Shown: positions 34,316 through 43,777 of the stretch, piece after piece
How the letters are laid out: each line of letters begins with the position of its first letter
Numbering within the stretch: the first letter of the stretch is position 1
NCBI RefSeq assembly: GCF_965208925.1
Contig: NZ_OZ242364.1
Coordinates: forward strand, 1,674,001 to 1,738,000
Direction of reading: 5' to 3'
From: Poriferisodalis sp965208925
Lineage (GTDB): Bacteria; Actinomycetota; Acidimicrobiia; Acidimicrobiales; Poriferisodalaceae
Length of the DNA: 64,000 bases
Made by a program: the position numbers and the translations under genes
Notes under the pieces: generated by a model
What the model saw: only the letters and a program-made list of their open reading frames with translations
The model's database searches: none
Told to the model about the DNA's origin: nothing

Positions 34316-35467
34316 GTGGCATCGATCACCATCGACCAAGTTGACAAGGTCTATCCGAACGGCTTTCAGGCCATTTACGGGCTCAGCCTCGATGTCGCTG
34401 ACGGCGAGTTCGTCGTGCTCGTCGGTCCGTCCGGCTGCGGCAAGTCCACCGCCCTTCGGATGGTCGCGGGCCTCGAGGAGATCTCGAACGGCGAGCTGCG
34501 TATCGGCGAGCGCATCGTGAACGATGTCGAGCCCAAGAATCGGGATATCGCGATGGTGTTCCAGAACTACGCGCTGTACCCCCACATGACCGTGGCCGAG
34601 AACATCGGCTTCGCACTCAAGCTGGCCAAGATTCCCAAAGCCGAAGTCGCGGCACGCGTCACCGAGGCAGCCAAGATGCTCGAGCTCAGCGATCAGCTCG
34701 CGAGCAGGCCCTCGCAGCTTTCGGGCGGCCAGCGTCAACGCGTGGCGATGGGACGCGCCATCGTGCGTGAGCCGGCGGCGTTCCTCATGGACGAGCCGCT
34801 GTCCAACCTCGACGCGAAGCTGCGCGTGCAGATGCGAGCTGACATCTCACGGCTCCAACGCCAGCTGGGAGTGACCACCATCTATGTCACCCACGACCAG
34901 GTCGAGGCCATGACGATGGGCGACCGGGTGGCCGTGCTCAAGGACGGCTATCTCCAGCAGGTCGACACGCCCCAGCATCTCTACGACCGTCCGGGCAACG
35001 TCTTCGTGGCCGCGTTCATCGGCTCACCGTCGATGAACCTGTACGAGGCCACGCTTGCGGGCCGGGCGTTGCGTCTGGGAGATGAGTCCTTGATGCTCCC
35101 CGGGGCCACGTTCGATCAGCGGCCCGCGCTGGCGAGCTACGACGGTCGCAAGATCGCCGTCGGCATTCGCCCCGAGGACCTCGAGGACGCGACGTTGGCT
35201 GCCGACGTTGCTGACGGCGCGACCATCTCGTCGACGGTGGAGCTCACCGAGTCACTCGGCAGCGAGATAGTGGTTCACTTCGCGCTCGACGCTGCCCGGG
35301 TTGATCCGGGCAATCCTGACGCCGCGGACGACGTCAGCGGCGCCGACGCGGTGGCGCGCTTCGACCCGCGGAGTGCCTGCCGGGCCGGAGAGCCCGTCGG
35401 GATTGCCGTCACCGTCGAGAACCTGCACTTCTTCGACCTCGACAGCCACGAGGCAATCTGGGACTAG
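34316..35467 (+). CDS. Sugar ABC transporter ATPase, MsmK/UgpC/MalK-type
   Basis: 383 aa from GTG 34316 behind GAGGAG. Walker A GPSGCGKST (residues 37-45), Q-loop FQNYALYPHMT, signature LSGGQRQR, Walker B FLMDEPLSNLD and switch YVTHDQVEAMTMGDRV. The C-terminal regulatory OB-fold of MalK-type subunits follows (AVGIRPEDLED onward). It energises the two permeases encoded upstream; MsmK-type subunits can serve several sugar importers. It closes the operon, 28 bases after the phosphorylase. Confidence 0.93.
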   Translation: MASITIDQVDKVYPNGFQAIYGLSLDVADGEFVVLVGPSGCGKSTALRMVAGLEEISNGELRIGERIVNDVEPKNRDIAMVFQNYALYPHMTVAENIGFALKLAKIPKAEVAARVTEAAKMLELSDQLASRPSQLSGGQRQRVAMGRAIVREPAAFLMDEPLSNLDAKLRVQMRADISRLQRQLGVTTIYVTHDQVEAMTMGDRVAVLKDGYLQQVDTPQHLYDRPGNVFVAAFIGSPSMNLYEATLAGRALRLGDESLMLPGATFDQRPALASYDGRKIAVGIRPEDLEDATLAADVADGATISSTVELTESLGSEIVVHFALDAARVDPGNPDAADDVSGADAVARFDPRSACRAGEPVGIAVTVENLHFFDLDSHEAIWD

Positions 35468-35539
35468 ACGCTTGCCGCCGGTGCTGCTCATTACGCTGCA
35501 GCGCTGGACCCGGCGGGAAGCAGTCGTACAATTCGCGTC

Positions 35540-36487
35540 GTGGGGATCGGGGAGGTGACGCTCCCGCCGCTGTACGACCGGCCGCCTCGACCGCTGGCCA
35601 TGGCGCGCTGGACGGTGGCCAAGTTCCTGTGGTGGCAGGGCGGCCTGTGGATCGTTGTGGGTATCGCGGCGTGGAACTGGCTCACGCCGTCGCTCGAGAG
35701 CTTCGCAACTCCAGCGGCGTGGGCCGTCGCATTGGTCTACCTGCGCAACGTGGCGCTCATGATCGCGGTGGCAGGAGGGCTGCATTGGTGGCTATTCATC
35801 CGGCGCAGCCAGGGCATCCAGCACAAGTACGACGAGCGATGGCTGTCGGTGGGTCGCCGCCCGTTCCTGTTCCGCAACCAGACGCGTGACAACGTCTCCT
35901 GGTCGCTGGCCAGCGCCTGCTCCATCGCAGCGCTGTACGAGTCGCTGATGCTGTGGCTGTATGCCAACGATCTCATCTGGACCGTTCCGGCAAGCGGCAG
36001 CCTGTTCGCTCTGGGCTACACCGCGGCACTGACGCTGCTGATCTTCCCGCTGGGCTCGGTGCACTTCTACGCCAACCACCGACTGCTCCACACCAAGCAC
36101 TTGTACCGCTGGGCTCACTCGCTGCACCACCGCAACGTGAACATCGGCCCGTGGTCGGGCGTGTCGATGCACCCGCTCGAGCACGTGCTGTACCTCTCGG
36201 CGCCGCTCATGTTCCTGCTGATCCCGGCGAACCCCTACGTGATCACGCTGACCGCCACGTACTTCCTGCTGTCACCGGCAGCGTCGCACTCCGGCTTCGA
36301 CCGCTTCGTCGTGGCCGGCGGTCGCACCGTGGCCGGCGGCGACCGCTTCCACACGCTCCACCACCGGTACTTCGACTGCAACTACGGCACGGCGATCGTG
36401 CCGCTCGACAAGTGGCTCGGCACGTTCCACGACGGCAGCGACGAAGCCACGTTGAAGATCAACCGTCGCCGTCAGGCAGCCCGCTAG
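35540..36487 (+). CDS. Sterol desaturase / fatty acid hydroxylase superfamily membrane protein
   Basis: 315 aa from GTG 35540 (GTG 35555 or ATG 35600 also possible). Four or more hydrophobic segments and the His clusters of the diiron site: HRLLHTKHLYRWAHSLHHRN (HxxxH and HxxHH) and FHTLHHRYFDCNYG (HxxHH). Members hydroxylate or desaturate sterols, carotenoids or fatty acids with O2. Substrate unknown. Its TAG stop shares the CTAG at 36484-36487 with the convergent SDR stop. Confidence 0.85.
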   Translation: MGIGEVTLPPLYDRPPRPLAMARWTVAKFLWWQGGLWIVVGIAAWNWLTPSLESFATPAAWAVALVYLRNVALMIAVAGGLHWWLFIRRSQGIQHKYDERWLSVGRRPFLFRNQTRDNVSWSLASACSIAALYESLMLWLYANDLIWTVPASGSLFALGYTAALTLLIFPLGSVHFYANHRLLHTKHLYRWAHSLHHRNVNIGPWSGVSMHPLEHVLYLSAPLMFLLIPANPYVITLTATYFLLSPAASHSGFDRFVVAGGRTVAGGDRFHTLHHRYFDCNYGTAIVPLDKWLGTFHDGSDEATLKINRRRQAAR

Positions 36488-37206
36488 GCGATCGTCTCGG
36501 GCTCGGTAGTGACGAGCAGCTCGGCGACCGATGCGGTGTTGGGCAGCCGCAGGATGGTCGCGAGGGCCTGGGCCAAGTCGTCGGCTTGGATCATGATCGA
36601 CGGGTCCACGCCGAAGCCCGAGGTCATGTCGGTCTGCACGTAGCCCGGGCACACGGCCGTGCAGCGAATCCCATCGGGAAACGTCAGGTGACGCACTGAG
36701 TGGTGCAGCGCCATAGCGGCGTGCTTGCTCATGGCGTAGCCCGGTGCGAACGTGCCGCGCACTCGCTTGCCCGACATCGAGATCACGTTCACGATGCGGC
36801 CTTCTCCGCTGCGGCGCAGGTGGTCGAGCGTGGCACGGATCATGCGGAACGGCCCCTTCGCATTGACCTCCCACATCTCGTCCAGCGTGTCCTCGGTCAG
36901 CTCTTCGAGGGCATCGGGATGTGCGACGCCCGCGTTGTTCACGAGGCAGTCGATCCGGCCGTGCGACGACATCGTCTCTGCAGCCCACCGCTCGGCGGCG
37001 CCGTCCTCGGTGGCGTCGTAGCGGTGCAGCGTCACGGCCGGCCCTTGATCTCTGCGGTACCGGGTCACCGAGGCTTCCAGCGAAGCGAGATCGCGTGCAG
37101 CCAGCGACAGCGCCCAGCCGTCGGCGTGCAGTGCCGCGGCGATGGCTTCGCCGATGCCGCGATTCGCACCGCTGATCATCGCCACGCAACCGGTGATGTC
37201 TCGCAT
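36484..37206 (-). CDS. SDR-family oxidoreductase
   Basis: 240 aa from ATG 37206, chosen because GGAGAGGAG lies just upstream; the much longer open frame beyond it overlaps the MFS gene and is not real. Cofactor loop ISGANRGIGEA near residue 10, LVNNAGVAHP, catalytic Ser in ISMSG and YAMSK with Tyr and Lys present. A complete classical short-chain dehydrogenase using NAD(P)H. Substrate not visible. Confidence 0.88.
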   Translation of the reverse strand: MRDITGCVAMISGANRGIGEAIAAALHADGWALSLAARDLASLEASVTRYRRDQGPAVTLHRYDATEDGAAERWAAETMSSHGRIDCLVNNAGVAHPDALEELTEDTLDEMWEVNAKGPFRMIRATLDHLRRSGEGRIVNVISMSGKRVRGTFAPGYAMSKHAAMALHHSVRHLTFPDGIRCTAVCPGYVQTDMTSGFGVDPSIMIQADDLAQALATILRLPNTASVAELLVTTEPETIA

Positions 37207-37314
37207 CTCGCACTCCTCTCCTGCCAGTTCATCCCGACGCGCCTCGGTGACCCGCAGTAGCGTTCGCAATCGGCCTCGCCGTGAAACCGGCTGGCCGATC
37301 CGGAGGCTAGGTCG

Positions 37315-38613
37315 ATGGTGCAGAGTTTGTCGGAGGGCGGCGAAGGGGCTGCATACCTCCCCGGTTCGCCCGAACGCGACGAACTGGCACGCCGCACCAT
37401 CCGGGTGCTGCAACTCGGCGTCATCCCCGGCGGGCTGGCCATGACGGCATCGTTCGCGACAGCCACCCTGCTGGCCCACCAGATGACGGGCAGCGAGACG
37501 AAAGCGTCGCTGGCGGCCGTGTGCCTCAGCATCGGCGGCACGCTCGCCGGCATCCCGCTCGCCGCGCTGATGGCCCGCCACGGCCGCCGCGTCGGGCTCG
37601 CCGCCGGCTACGTCATCGGCGCAATCGGTGCAACGCTGGCGCTGCTGTCGGCGTTCGCCGGGCGCTACTCGATGCTCGTGGCAGGCATGGTGCTCATCGG
37701 CACCGGCCAGGCCGTCAATCTGGCCGCACGGTACGCCGGCGCTGACCTCGCCACCGACGAGAACCGGGCTCGCTCGATCAGCCTCGTGCTGTGGGCCAGC
37801 ACCGTCGGATCGGTGCTCGGACCCACGGTGGCGCTCGGCCTCAAGAGCCTGTTCGCCGACACCGAGGGGCTGAGCGGCTTCGCACTGCCGTACGCCCTGA
37901 CGCTGGGACTGTTCGGCCTCGCAGCCGTCAACATCTGGCAACGCCTGCGGCCCGATCCGCTGCGTGTCGCGGCCGCCGGCACCGGATCAGCGAGCATCAA
38001 GCTGCCGAGCCCAGCCGAAGCCGGGCGCATCTTGGCCCATCCGGTGGCCTCCATCGCGCTCATCGCGATGATGCTGTCCCAGGCGGTGATGGTCGGCGTC
38101 ATGACCGTCTCGCCGATCCACATGTCCCAGGGCGACCAGAACCCGCTGGTCATCGGGATCATGCTCTCGCTGCACATCGCCGGCATGTTCGCCTTCTCGC
38201 CCTACGTCGGCTGGCTGGTGGACCGGATCGGCGGGCAACTCGTCATCGTCCTCGGGGCGCTGGTGCTGGCAGTCGGCGCCGGGTTCGCAGCCAACACCGA
38301 AGCCGCGCATGCCACCGGGCTGCTGTGGGGCCTGTTCCTGGTCGGGGTCGGCTGGAGCTGCTGCGTGGTGGCGGCCAGCTCGCTGCTGACTGCATCGTTC
38401 CCGGTGGAGCGTCGCATCAGCGTGCAGGCCACCGCGGACGTGCTGATGACCGCGCTCGGCGCGGCTGCCGGCGTGAGCTCAGGCCTGGCGGTCGAGCATC
38501 GGTCGTACGCCGATCTGGCGAGCTGGGGAGCGTGGGTGGCGGTGGCGCTGGGCATTGCAGCCGTGGTGATGCTGGTGCGGAACTTCCGGACAACCCGGCG
38601 ATTGCCGGTCTGA
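37315..38613 (+). CDS. MFS transporter
   Basis: 432 aa from ATG 37315, preceded by GGAGG. Twelve hydrophobic segments in two halves; the first loop has LAALMARHGRRVGLAAGYVIG, an MFS motif A-like element. The second half carries GWLVDRIGGQLVIVLGALVL in the corresponding place. Probably an exporter of a small molecule; substrate unknown. It converges on surE, with a 14-bp tandem repeat between the two. Confidence 0.85.
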   Translation: MVQSLSEGGEGAAYLPGSPERDELARRTIRVLQLGVIPGGLAMTASFATATLLAHQMTGSETKASLAAVCLSIGGTLAGIPLAALMARHGRRVGLAAGYVIGAIGATLALLSAFAGRYSMLVAGMVLIGTGQAVNLAARYAGADLATDENRARSISLVLWASTVGSVLGPTVALGLKSLFADTEGLSGFALPYALTLGLFGLAAVNIWQRLRPDPLRVAAAGTGSASIKLPSPAEAGRILAHPVASIALIAMMLSQAVMVGVMTVSPIHMSQGDQNPLVIGIMLSLHIAGMFAFSPYVGWLVDRIGGQLVIVLGALVLAVGAGFAANTEAAHATGLLWGLFLVGVGWSCCVVAASSLLTASFPVERRISVQATADVLMTALGAAAGVSSGLAVEHRSYADLASWGAWVAVALGIAAVVMLVRNFRTTRRLPV

Positions 38614-38667
38614 GCGCTGTCTGAGCATCAGTCGGGCCGCCGCGGCACCGTCACGGCCGCCGGGATG

Positions 38668-38723
38668 ATCAGAACAGCCCGTTCAGAACAGCCGGCTCAG
38701 GACAGCCGGTTCAGAACAGCCCG
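38668..38723. repeat. 14-bp tandem repeat spanning the surE stop codon
   Basis: Four units of 14 bp starting at 38668, 38682, 38696 and 38710; three are TTCAGAACAGCC[CG]G-like and the third is CTCAGGACAGCCGG. Read on the minus strand, the unit is CGGGCTGTTCTGA-type and encodes the last codons and the TGA stop of surE (Gly-Leu-Phe-stop). Thus the gene's end was copied three more times downstream. Confidence 0.9.
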
Positions 38724-39526
38724 TCGAGGCAGGCGGCCAGCTTCGAGTCGCCCGTCGTCGGCAGGGCGGTGAGACGCGACAGAAACGACACCGAAACGAA
38801 ATCGCCCATGACGGCGCCGGTGTCGACTTCGGCGGGCATGTCGACAGCATCGCCCCACTCCATGGCGACCCGGAACGCGTCGGCGTTGTCGGGATGCGCT
38901 TCCAGGTGCACCGAGGTGATCGATCGCGGCGGCAGCGTGCCCACCTCGGTGAAGCGCCAGCCCTTCATGTCGGCGACTTCACGATTCGGCACATTGAGGT
39001 TGACTGCCCACGCCGACTCGTGTTCGTCCGCGAGCAGGCCGCCGAGCACGGCGCTGGCAACTCCGGCCGCTGCGTGCCACTTCTGGTCTGCGATGGCGTC
39101 TTCCCAGCCTTGGCCCTCAACCCCGAATCCCTCGACGGTCTGACTGACCGCCAATCCCGGGATGTTGCCGTTGCGGCCTGTCAGCACCGCGCCGACGGTG
39201 CCGGAGTGGTACACCGAACGACCGACGTTCGCGCCCGGGTTGATCCCTGACACCACCAGGTCCACCGGGCCGAAGGCACCCAGCCGGGCGAACATCACGC
39301 ACAACGCGGGCGCCCCCGAGACGGTCCACGCATCGGCGACGCCTTCGAAACGCACCTTGTGTACCTGGGGGTCCATCAGATGCAGCGGACCGATCGCGGC
39401 GCCCGCGCCTGAGTACTCGGAGTCTGGTGCCACCACGACGACATCGCCATGAGCGGTCATCGCACTCGCAAGAACGTGCAGCCCCTCTGATTCGATGCCG
39501 TCGTCATTGGTCACCAGAATCCGCAC
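38711..39526 (-). CDS. surE: 5'/3'-nucleotidase SurE
   Basis: 271 aa from GTG 39526. The SurE metal and phosphate site is complete: VTNDDGIESEG with Asp8 and Asp9, Ser39 in DSEYSGAG and Asn96 in SGINPGANVG. Also present is SGTVGAVLTGRNGNIPGLAVS, cited in part. SurE dephosphorylates nucleoside monophosphates and short polyphosphate under stress. The frame is open upstream of 39526 but the family begins at the ILVTNDDG strand. Divergent from the phosphoesterase gene. Confidence 0.92.
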   Translation of the reverse strand: MRILVTNDDGIESEGLHVLASAMTAHGDVVVVAPDSEYSGAGAAIGPLHLMDPQVHKVRFEGVADAWTVSGAPALCVMFARLGAFGPVDLVVSGINPGANVGRSVYHSGTVGAVLTGRNGNIPGLAVSQTVEGFGVEGQGWEDAIADQKWHAAAGVASAVLGGLLADEHESAWAVNLNVPNREVADMKGWRFTEVGTLPPRSITSVHLEAHPDNADAFRVAMEWGDAVDMPAEVDTGAVMGDFVSVSFLSRLTALPTTGDSKLAACLDGLF

Positions 39527-39646
39527 CGTGTCGAAGGTACTGCCCGCAGGTGACGTATCGACGTATGGCACTCGAACACCTTTGGCTTCAGAAGTGCAGG
39601 TGTCGGCGCCGTGGCAAGCTGTCTCGCTGTGAAGGCACAGGCTGCG

Positions 39647-40441
39647 ATGGGGTCGGCTGAAGCTGGCACAGGGCGCCAGCTGCGCGTCCTGCACACATCC
39701 GACGTGCACATCGGGCACGTGCGCGGGCCGCATGGGAGTCACCGGGATGTATGCCAGTGCCCGATCCATGCCCTCGCATCGACTGCAGTCGCCCACGCAG
39801 CCGATGTCCTGCTGATCGCGGGAGATCTGTTCGACCACGCCCGGCTGAAACGGTCCGACGTCGCGCACACGATGGAGCTGCTCGGCCGCGTCGATGCGTC
39901 AGTCGTCATCATCCCCGGCAACCACGATGTTCATGACGAGCAGTCGCTGTGGGGCACCCACGCAGATCATGAGCACCGGCTTGAGGTCACCGGCGCCGGT
40001 GTGATCTTCCTCGACGATCCCCAAGGCGCAACCCTCCACTTCGGCGAGCACGACCTGACGCTGTGGGGTCGGGCGATGGACGCCCACCACTCCGAGTACC
40101 GGCCTCTTGCAGGCGTGCCCGCACGCCCGGACGACGGCTGGTTCATCGCAGCAGGGCACGGGCACTATCAGCGCACCCCCGACGATGCACACCGGTCATC
40201 GCCGATCGCCGCCGAGGAGATCGAGGCCACCGGGGCCGACTACGTGGCGCTCGGGCACTGGCACGTGACCACCGATGTCTCGGTCGGCGACGTCGTGGCT
40301 TGGTACCCGGGCGCACCCATGGGCGTCCCGTCGAATGGCACTGCTTCCCTCGTTACGTTCTCGCGGGGTGCGGACGGCGCCGACCGCTCGGTCGACGTAT
40401 CTCATGTGCCTGTGGCCGCGCCACCCGACGGCTGCGCCTAG
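39647..40441 (+). CDS. Metallophosphoesterase, SbcD/Mre11-like or YfcE-like
   Basis: 264 aa from ATG 39647 (GTG 39629 or 39611 would add 6-12 residues). All calcineurin-like motifs are present: HTSDVHIG, LLIAGDLFDHAR, VIIPGNHDVHD, AGHGHYQ and ALGHWHV. The order and DVHIG start resemble the nuclease domain of SbcD, but the protein stops where SbcD would continue and no sbcC follows. A general phosphodiesterase or phosphatase is therefore more likely. Confidence 0.82.
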   Translation: MGSAEAGTGRQLRVLHTSDVHIGHVRGPHGSHRDVCQCPIHALASTAVAHAADVLLIAGDLFDHARLKRSDVAHTMELLGRVDASVVIIPGNHDVHDEQSLWGTHADHEHRLEVTGAGVIFLDDPQGATLHFGEHDLTLWGRAMDAHHSEYRPLAGVPARPDDGWFIAAGHGHYQRTPDDAHRSSPIAAEEIEATGADYVALGHWHVTTDVSVGDVVAWYPGAPMGVPSNGTASLVTFSRGADGADRSVDVSHVPVAAPPDGCA

Positions 40442-40534
40442 CGGCATGCGTCTCTGCCCGGGGCTCAACCCCTTGGCGTCGGCCGGCCAGCTAGTGCTTG
40501 CAGCTCAGATACAGGCTGCAGCGCGGTCGGCTGC

Positions 40535-42571
40535 TCAGGCTCCGGCCGCGGCGCGGTCGATTCGGCGTTGGAGTGACTCGCACTCGCTCATGTGGCGCAT
40601 GGCCTCCGACTTGGCAGTGCCGTAGTCGTCGGCGACCTGGCGCGCACGTTCCGGGTCGTCGTAGGTAGTCGGCTCGCCGAGCAGCGCCTGCAGCTCTGCG
40701 ACTCGGTGCTCGGCGGCTTCCCACGCTCGCTCGGCCGCCGCCAGCGCCCGGCGCAGGTCCGCGGTCGCGTCGTGAGCCGCCTGACGCTGGCGGGCGCTGT
40801 CTCGGCGTCGCTGCGCTGCGCCGGCCCGAGTCGTTGCGGGTGCGGCGACCGGACCGGTCGTGGTTGAGCTGCCGACACCTTCGCGGAGTGCTGTGCCCGC
40901 GGTGCCGCTGCGAGATTGGGTGCCGGTGCTTCCCGCTGTGCTTCCGCCAGCGGTCCGCCTCGTGCTCAGCCCTGGTGGCCGCAGCAGATCCTCGTCGACG
41001 CCCGGGTGCAGGGTGGCGGTGCCGTCACGCACCACGATCAGCGAGTCGGCCACGCTGCGGATGAGGTGGCGGTCATGAGTGACGAGCAGCACCGTGCCCG
41101 GGTACACCGACAGTGCATCCTCCAGCAGGTCGCAGCTCGGCAGATCGAGATGATTCGTCGGCTCGTCGAGCACGAGCAGGTTCACCGGGTTCGCCATCGT
41201 GATGCCGAGCGCAAGCCGCGTGCGCTCGCCGCCGGAGAGATCGGCAACCTTGCGGTCCGCAGCGTCGCCCGGAAAGCCGAAGCCGCCGAGCATCGTGCGC
41301 ACATTCCGGCCGGGCTGATCGCCCACCGAGGCGGTGAACTCCTCCACGACTGACCGTCGGGGATCCATGACCTCAGCGAGATGCTGAGCAAACGTGGCCA
41401 TGTCCACATTGCGACCGCGGTGCAGCTCACCGTCGAGAACGTCCATCTCGCCCTGCAGCACCCGCAGCAGTGTCGTCTTGCCAGCGCCGTTCGGACCGAC
41501 GACACCCACCTTGGTGCCGCGTTCAATGACGAGGTCGACTCCTTCGAGCACCGGCGCGTCGCCGTCGGCGTAGCCCACCGAAGCGCCCATCATCTCCACG
41601 ACGACCCGCGACGAGCGCCGCGGCGTGCCGAATCCGAAACGGGCGGCCAGCTCCTTGCGGCTCGGGACCTCTACTGGTGGCAGCTTCGCCAGTGCCTTGA
41701 TCCGGCTCTGCACCTGCCGAGCCTTGGTGGCCTTGTACCGGAACCGCTCGATGAATCGCTCGGTGTGGGCCCGCCGGCGTGCCTGTTGCGCCGCTGCAGC
41801 CTCGGCAGCCGCGATCCGCTCCTCGCGGGCCACGACGAACTCAGCGAAACCGCCGACATGGGTGTGCGCTGTCGTGCCGTCCATCTCGATCACGCGGTTG
41901 GCGACTGCGTCAATGAAGTCACGGTCATGGCTCACGAACAGCAGCCCGCCCTCCCAGGCAGCGAGCTGGTCTTCCAGCCAGGCCACGGAGTCAACGTCGA
42001 GATGATTTGTCGGCTCGTCAGCCAGCAGCACATCGGGCTTCGCCAGCAGCAGCTGCGCCAGCGCGACCCGCATCCGCCAGCCGCCTGACAGCTGCGCCAC
42101 CGGGCGGTGCGCATCGTCGGCCGCAAAGCCCAAGCCCGCGAGCACGCGGTGAGCTTCTGCTTCGAAGCCGTAGCCGCCGATCTGGCGAAAGTGAGCCTCC
42201 AGCTCTCCGTAGCGGGCGAGCACGTCGTGATGGTCGGCTGCGTCGACCTCGGCCAGCCTCGCCTCCAGCGATCGAAGCTCGGCCGTCATAGAGGTGATGT
42301 CACCCGCTCCGGCCAGCGTCGCCTCGAGCACGGTGCCTTCGGCGATCTCAGCGAGCTCTTGGGGCAGGTAACCGATCGTCAGCCCGGTTTGGCGGTGGAC
42401 CTCGCCCTCGTCGGGCTCGTTGATGCCGGCCAGAATCTCCAGCAAGGTCGTCTTGCCGATCCCGTTGCCGCCCACCAGTGCGATACGCCGACCGGCCGCG
42501 AGTTGTACATCCACGCCGGCAAACAGCCGCCGCGGCGGGTACGACTTGCCCAGCCCCGAACCCCACAGCAC
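40535..42571 (-). CDS. ABC-F family ATPase
   Basis: 678 aa from GTG 42571 (VLWGSGLGKSYPPRRLFAGV); the frame stays open upstream but there runs antisense to the luciferase-like gene. Two ABC domains: Walker A GGNGIGKTT and GPNGAGKTT, signatures LSGGWRMR and LSGGERTR, Walker B LLADEPTNHLD and LVLDEPTNHLD. The interdomain linker (ARRRAHTERFIERFRYKATKARQVQSR, cited in part) is the ABC-F P-site tRNA motif region. No membrane domain. An Arg/Thr/Gly-rich spacer near residue 570 leads to a C-terminal coiled coil (LRRALAAAERAWEAAEHRVAELQALL, cited in part). ABC-F proteins act on the ribosome; antibiotic resistance versus a translation-factor role is not decidable. Confidence 0.88.
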   Translation of the reverse strand: MLWGSGLGKSYPPRRLFAGVDVQLAAGRRIALVGGNGIGKTTLLEILAGINEPDEGEVHRQTGLTIGYLPQELAEIAEGTVLEATLAGAGDITSMTAELRSLEARLAEVDAADHHDVLARYGELEAHFRQIGGYGFEAEAHRVLAGLGFAADDAHRPVAQLSGGWRMRVALAQLLLAKPDVLLADEPTNHLDVDSVAWLEDQLAAWEGGLLFVSHDRDFIDAVANRVIEMDGTTAHTHVGGFAEFVVAREERIAAAEAAAAQQARRRAHTERFIERFRYKATKARQVQSRIKALAKLPPVEVPSRKELAARFGFGTPRRSSRVVVEMMGASVGYADGDAPVLEGVDLVIERGTKVGVVGPNGAGKTTLLRVLQGEMDVLDGELHRGRNVDMATFAQHLAEVMDPRRSVVEEFTASVGDQPGRNVRTMLGGFGFPGDAADRKVADLSGGERTRLALGITMANPVNLLVLDEPTNHLDLPSCDLLEDALSVYPGTVLLVTHDRHLIRSVADSLIVVRDGTATLHPGVDEDLLRPPGLSTRRTAGGSTAGSTGTQSRSGTAGTALREGVGSSTTTGPVAAPATTRAGAAQRRRDSARQRQAAHDATADLRRALAAAERAWEAAEHRVAELQALLGEPTTYDDPERARQVADDYGTAKSEAMRHMSECESLQRRIDRAAAGA

Positions 42572-42627
42572 GGCGCGAGTCTGGCGCGGCGCTGGCCGAT
42601 CGAGCGCCTGATTTATGAGGCGATCCC

Positions 42628-43545
42628 CTAGGCGAAGTGAGGCGCGACGTCGGCCATAAAGGCGCGCAGCGCATCCATGCGGCCTTCGATGCCACCTCGC
42701 GCCACTGGGTCGAGCACGAAGTGGGTCACCCCAGTTGCTGCGACTTGGCCGACCATGTCGATCATCTGCTCGGTGCTGCCCGCCACCGACACCTCGGGTT
42801 TCATCGCCGATGCCGGATCGAGGTAGTAGCGCAGCGACAGGGTGATCTCGCTGCGGTCGCGGCCTGCAGCGTCGCAGGCGTCTCCGACCTGGCTCCAGCC
42901 GGCTGCGACATCGTCGAGTGTTTCGAATGCCGCATGGAATCCGTGCCCGTGCTGTGCCACTCGCCGGTAGGCGGCGGCCGTGTTGCCGCCGACCCACACC
43001 GGCACCGGATCCTGCACCGGCTTGGGCTCGAAGCCGACGGCGGGGAACGAGTAGAACTCGCCGTCGAAGCTCGGATCGTCCTCGGTGAACAGCGTGTTGA
43101 ACACCTCGAGCTGCTCGTCCGAGCGCTTGCCCCGGCGGTCCCACGGCATGCCCAGCACTTCGGCTTCCTCTTGCATCCAACCCACGCCCACGCCCAGGAT
43201 CAGCCGGCCGTTCGACAGCACATCGATGGTGGCGAGACGCTTCGCCGTCTCCACCGGCGGCCGGTACGGCAGGATCAGCACGCTGAAGCCCAGCCGCAGG
43301 TTCTCGGTGACGGCGGCGACGAATAGCAGAGTCCCGATGGGGTCGAGCCATCCCGTCTTCGGCGGCGCCGGGAACGAGCCGTCGTCGGAGTACGGGTACT
43401 TCGACACCAGCTCGGCCGGCCAGCAGACATGATCCGAGGCCCAGCCCGAATCGAATCCGAGCCGGTCGACTTCCGAAGCGAACGTGATGAGGCCATCCCG
43501 AGATCCGATACGGCCCAAGTGCGGCAGAGTGACTCCCCATTCCAT
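42628..43545 (-). CDS. Luciferase-like F420-dependent oxidoreductase
   Basis: 305 aa from ATG 43545 (MEWGVTLPHLGRIGS). The pattern is clear: FASEVDRLGFDSGWASDHVCWP, LIFVAAVTENLRLGFSVLILPYR-type text (LLFVAAVTENLRLGF), LIGVGVGWMQEEAEVLG-type text (LILGVGVGWMQEEAEVLG) and PVPVWVGGNTAAAYRRVAQHG. A TIGR03619-like branch, predicted to use F420. Substrate unknown. 56 bases upstream of the ABC-F gene on the same strand. Confidence 0.82.
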   Translation of the reverse strand: MEWGVTLPHLGRIGSRDGLITFASEVDRLGFDSGWASDHVCWPAELVSKYPYSDDGSFPAPPKTGWLDPIGTLLFVAAVTENLRLGFSVLILPYRPPVETAKRLATIDVLSNGRLILGVGVGWMQEEAEVLGMPWDRRGKRSDEQLEVFNTLFTEDDPSFDGEFYSFPAVGFEPKPVQDPVPVWVGGNTAAAYRRVAQHGHGFHAAFETLDDVAAGWSQVGDACDAAGRDRSEITLSLRYYLDPASAMKPEVSVAGSTEQMIDMVGQVAATGVTHFVLDPVARGGIEGRMDALRAFMADVAPHFA

Positions 43546-43777
43546 GGGCCGACACGCTATGTCGTAGGCGCCCGCTCGCGCCCGCTGCGGAGGCGGCAGG
43601 ATCCTCTGCGGGCGATTGTCACGGGATCGTCGCACCTCGGCGGGAAACGCACGGCTACGCGCGATTACGCTCGCGCGCACCGCCGCAGCGGTCTATTGGG
43701 GGACGGTCGAGGGCTTCGGCTGATTGCCGTCAACTTGCGATGCCGCGGTGGCTGCTGTTCCACCGAGGAGGGGATCC

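Noticed and set aside
37207..37941. Extension of the SDR (36484-37206) upstream
   Set aside because: It overlaps the MFS gene and its promoter and has no SDR features; GGAGAGGAG sits before ATG 37206.
42572..43555. N-terminal extension of the ABC-F protein by about 330 residues
   Set aside because: This stretch is antisense-free shadow of the luciferase-like gene on the same strand in another frame, with no ABC features; GTG 42571 starts the real protein.
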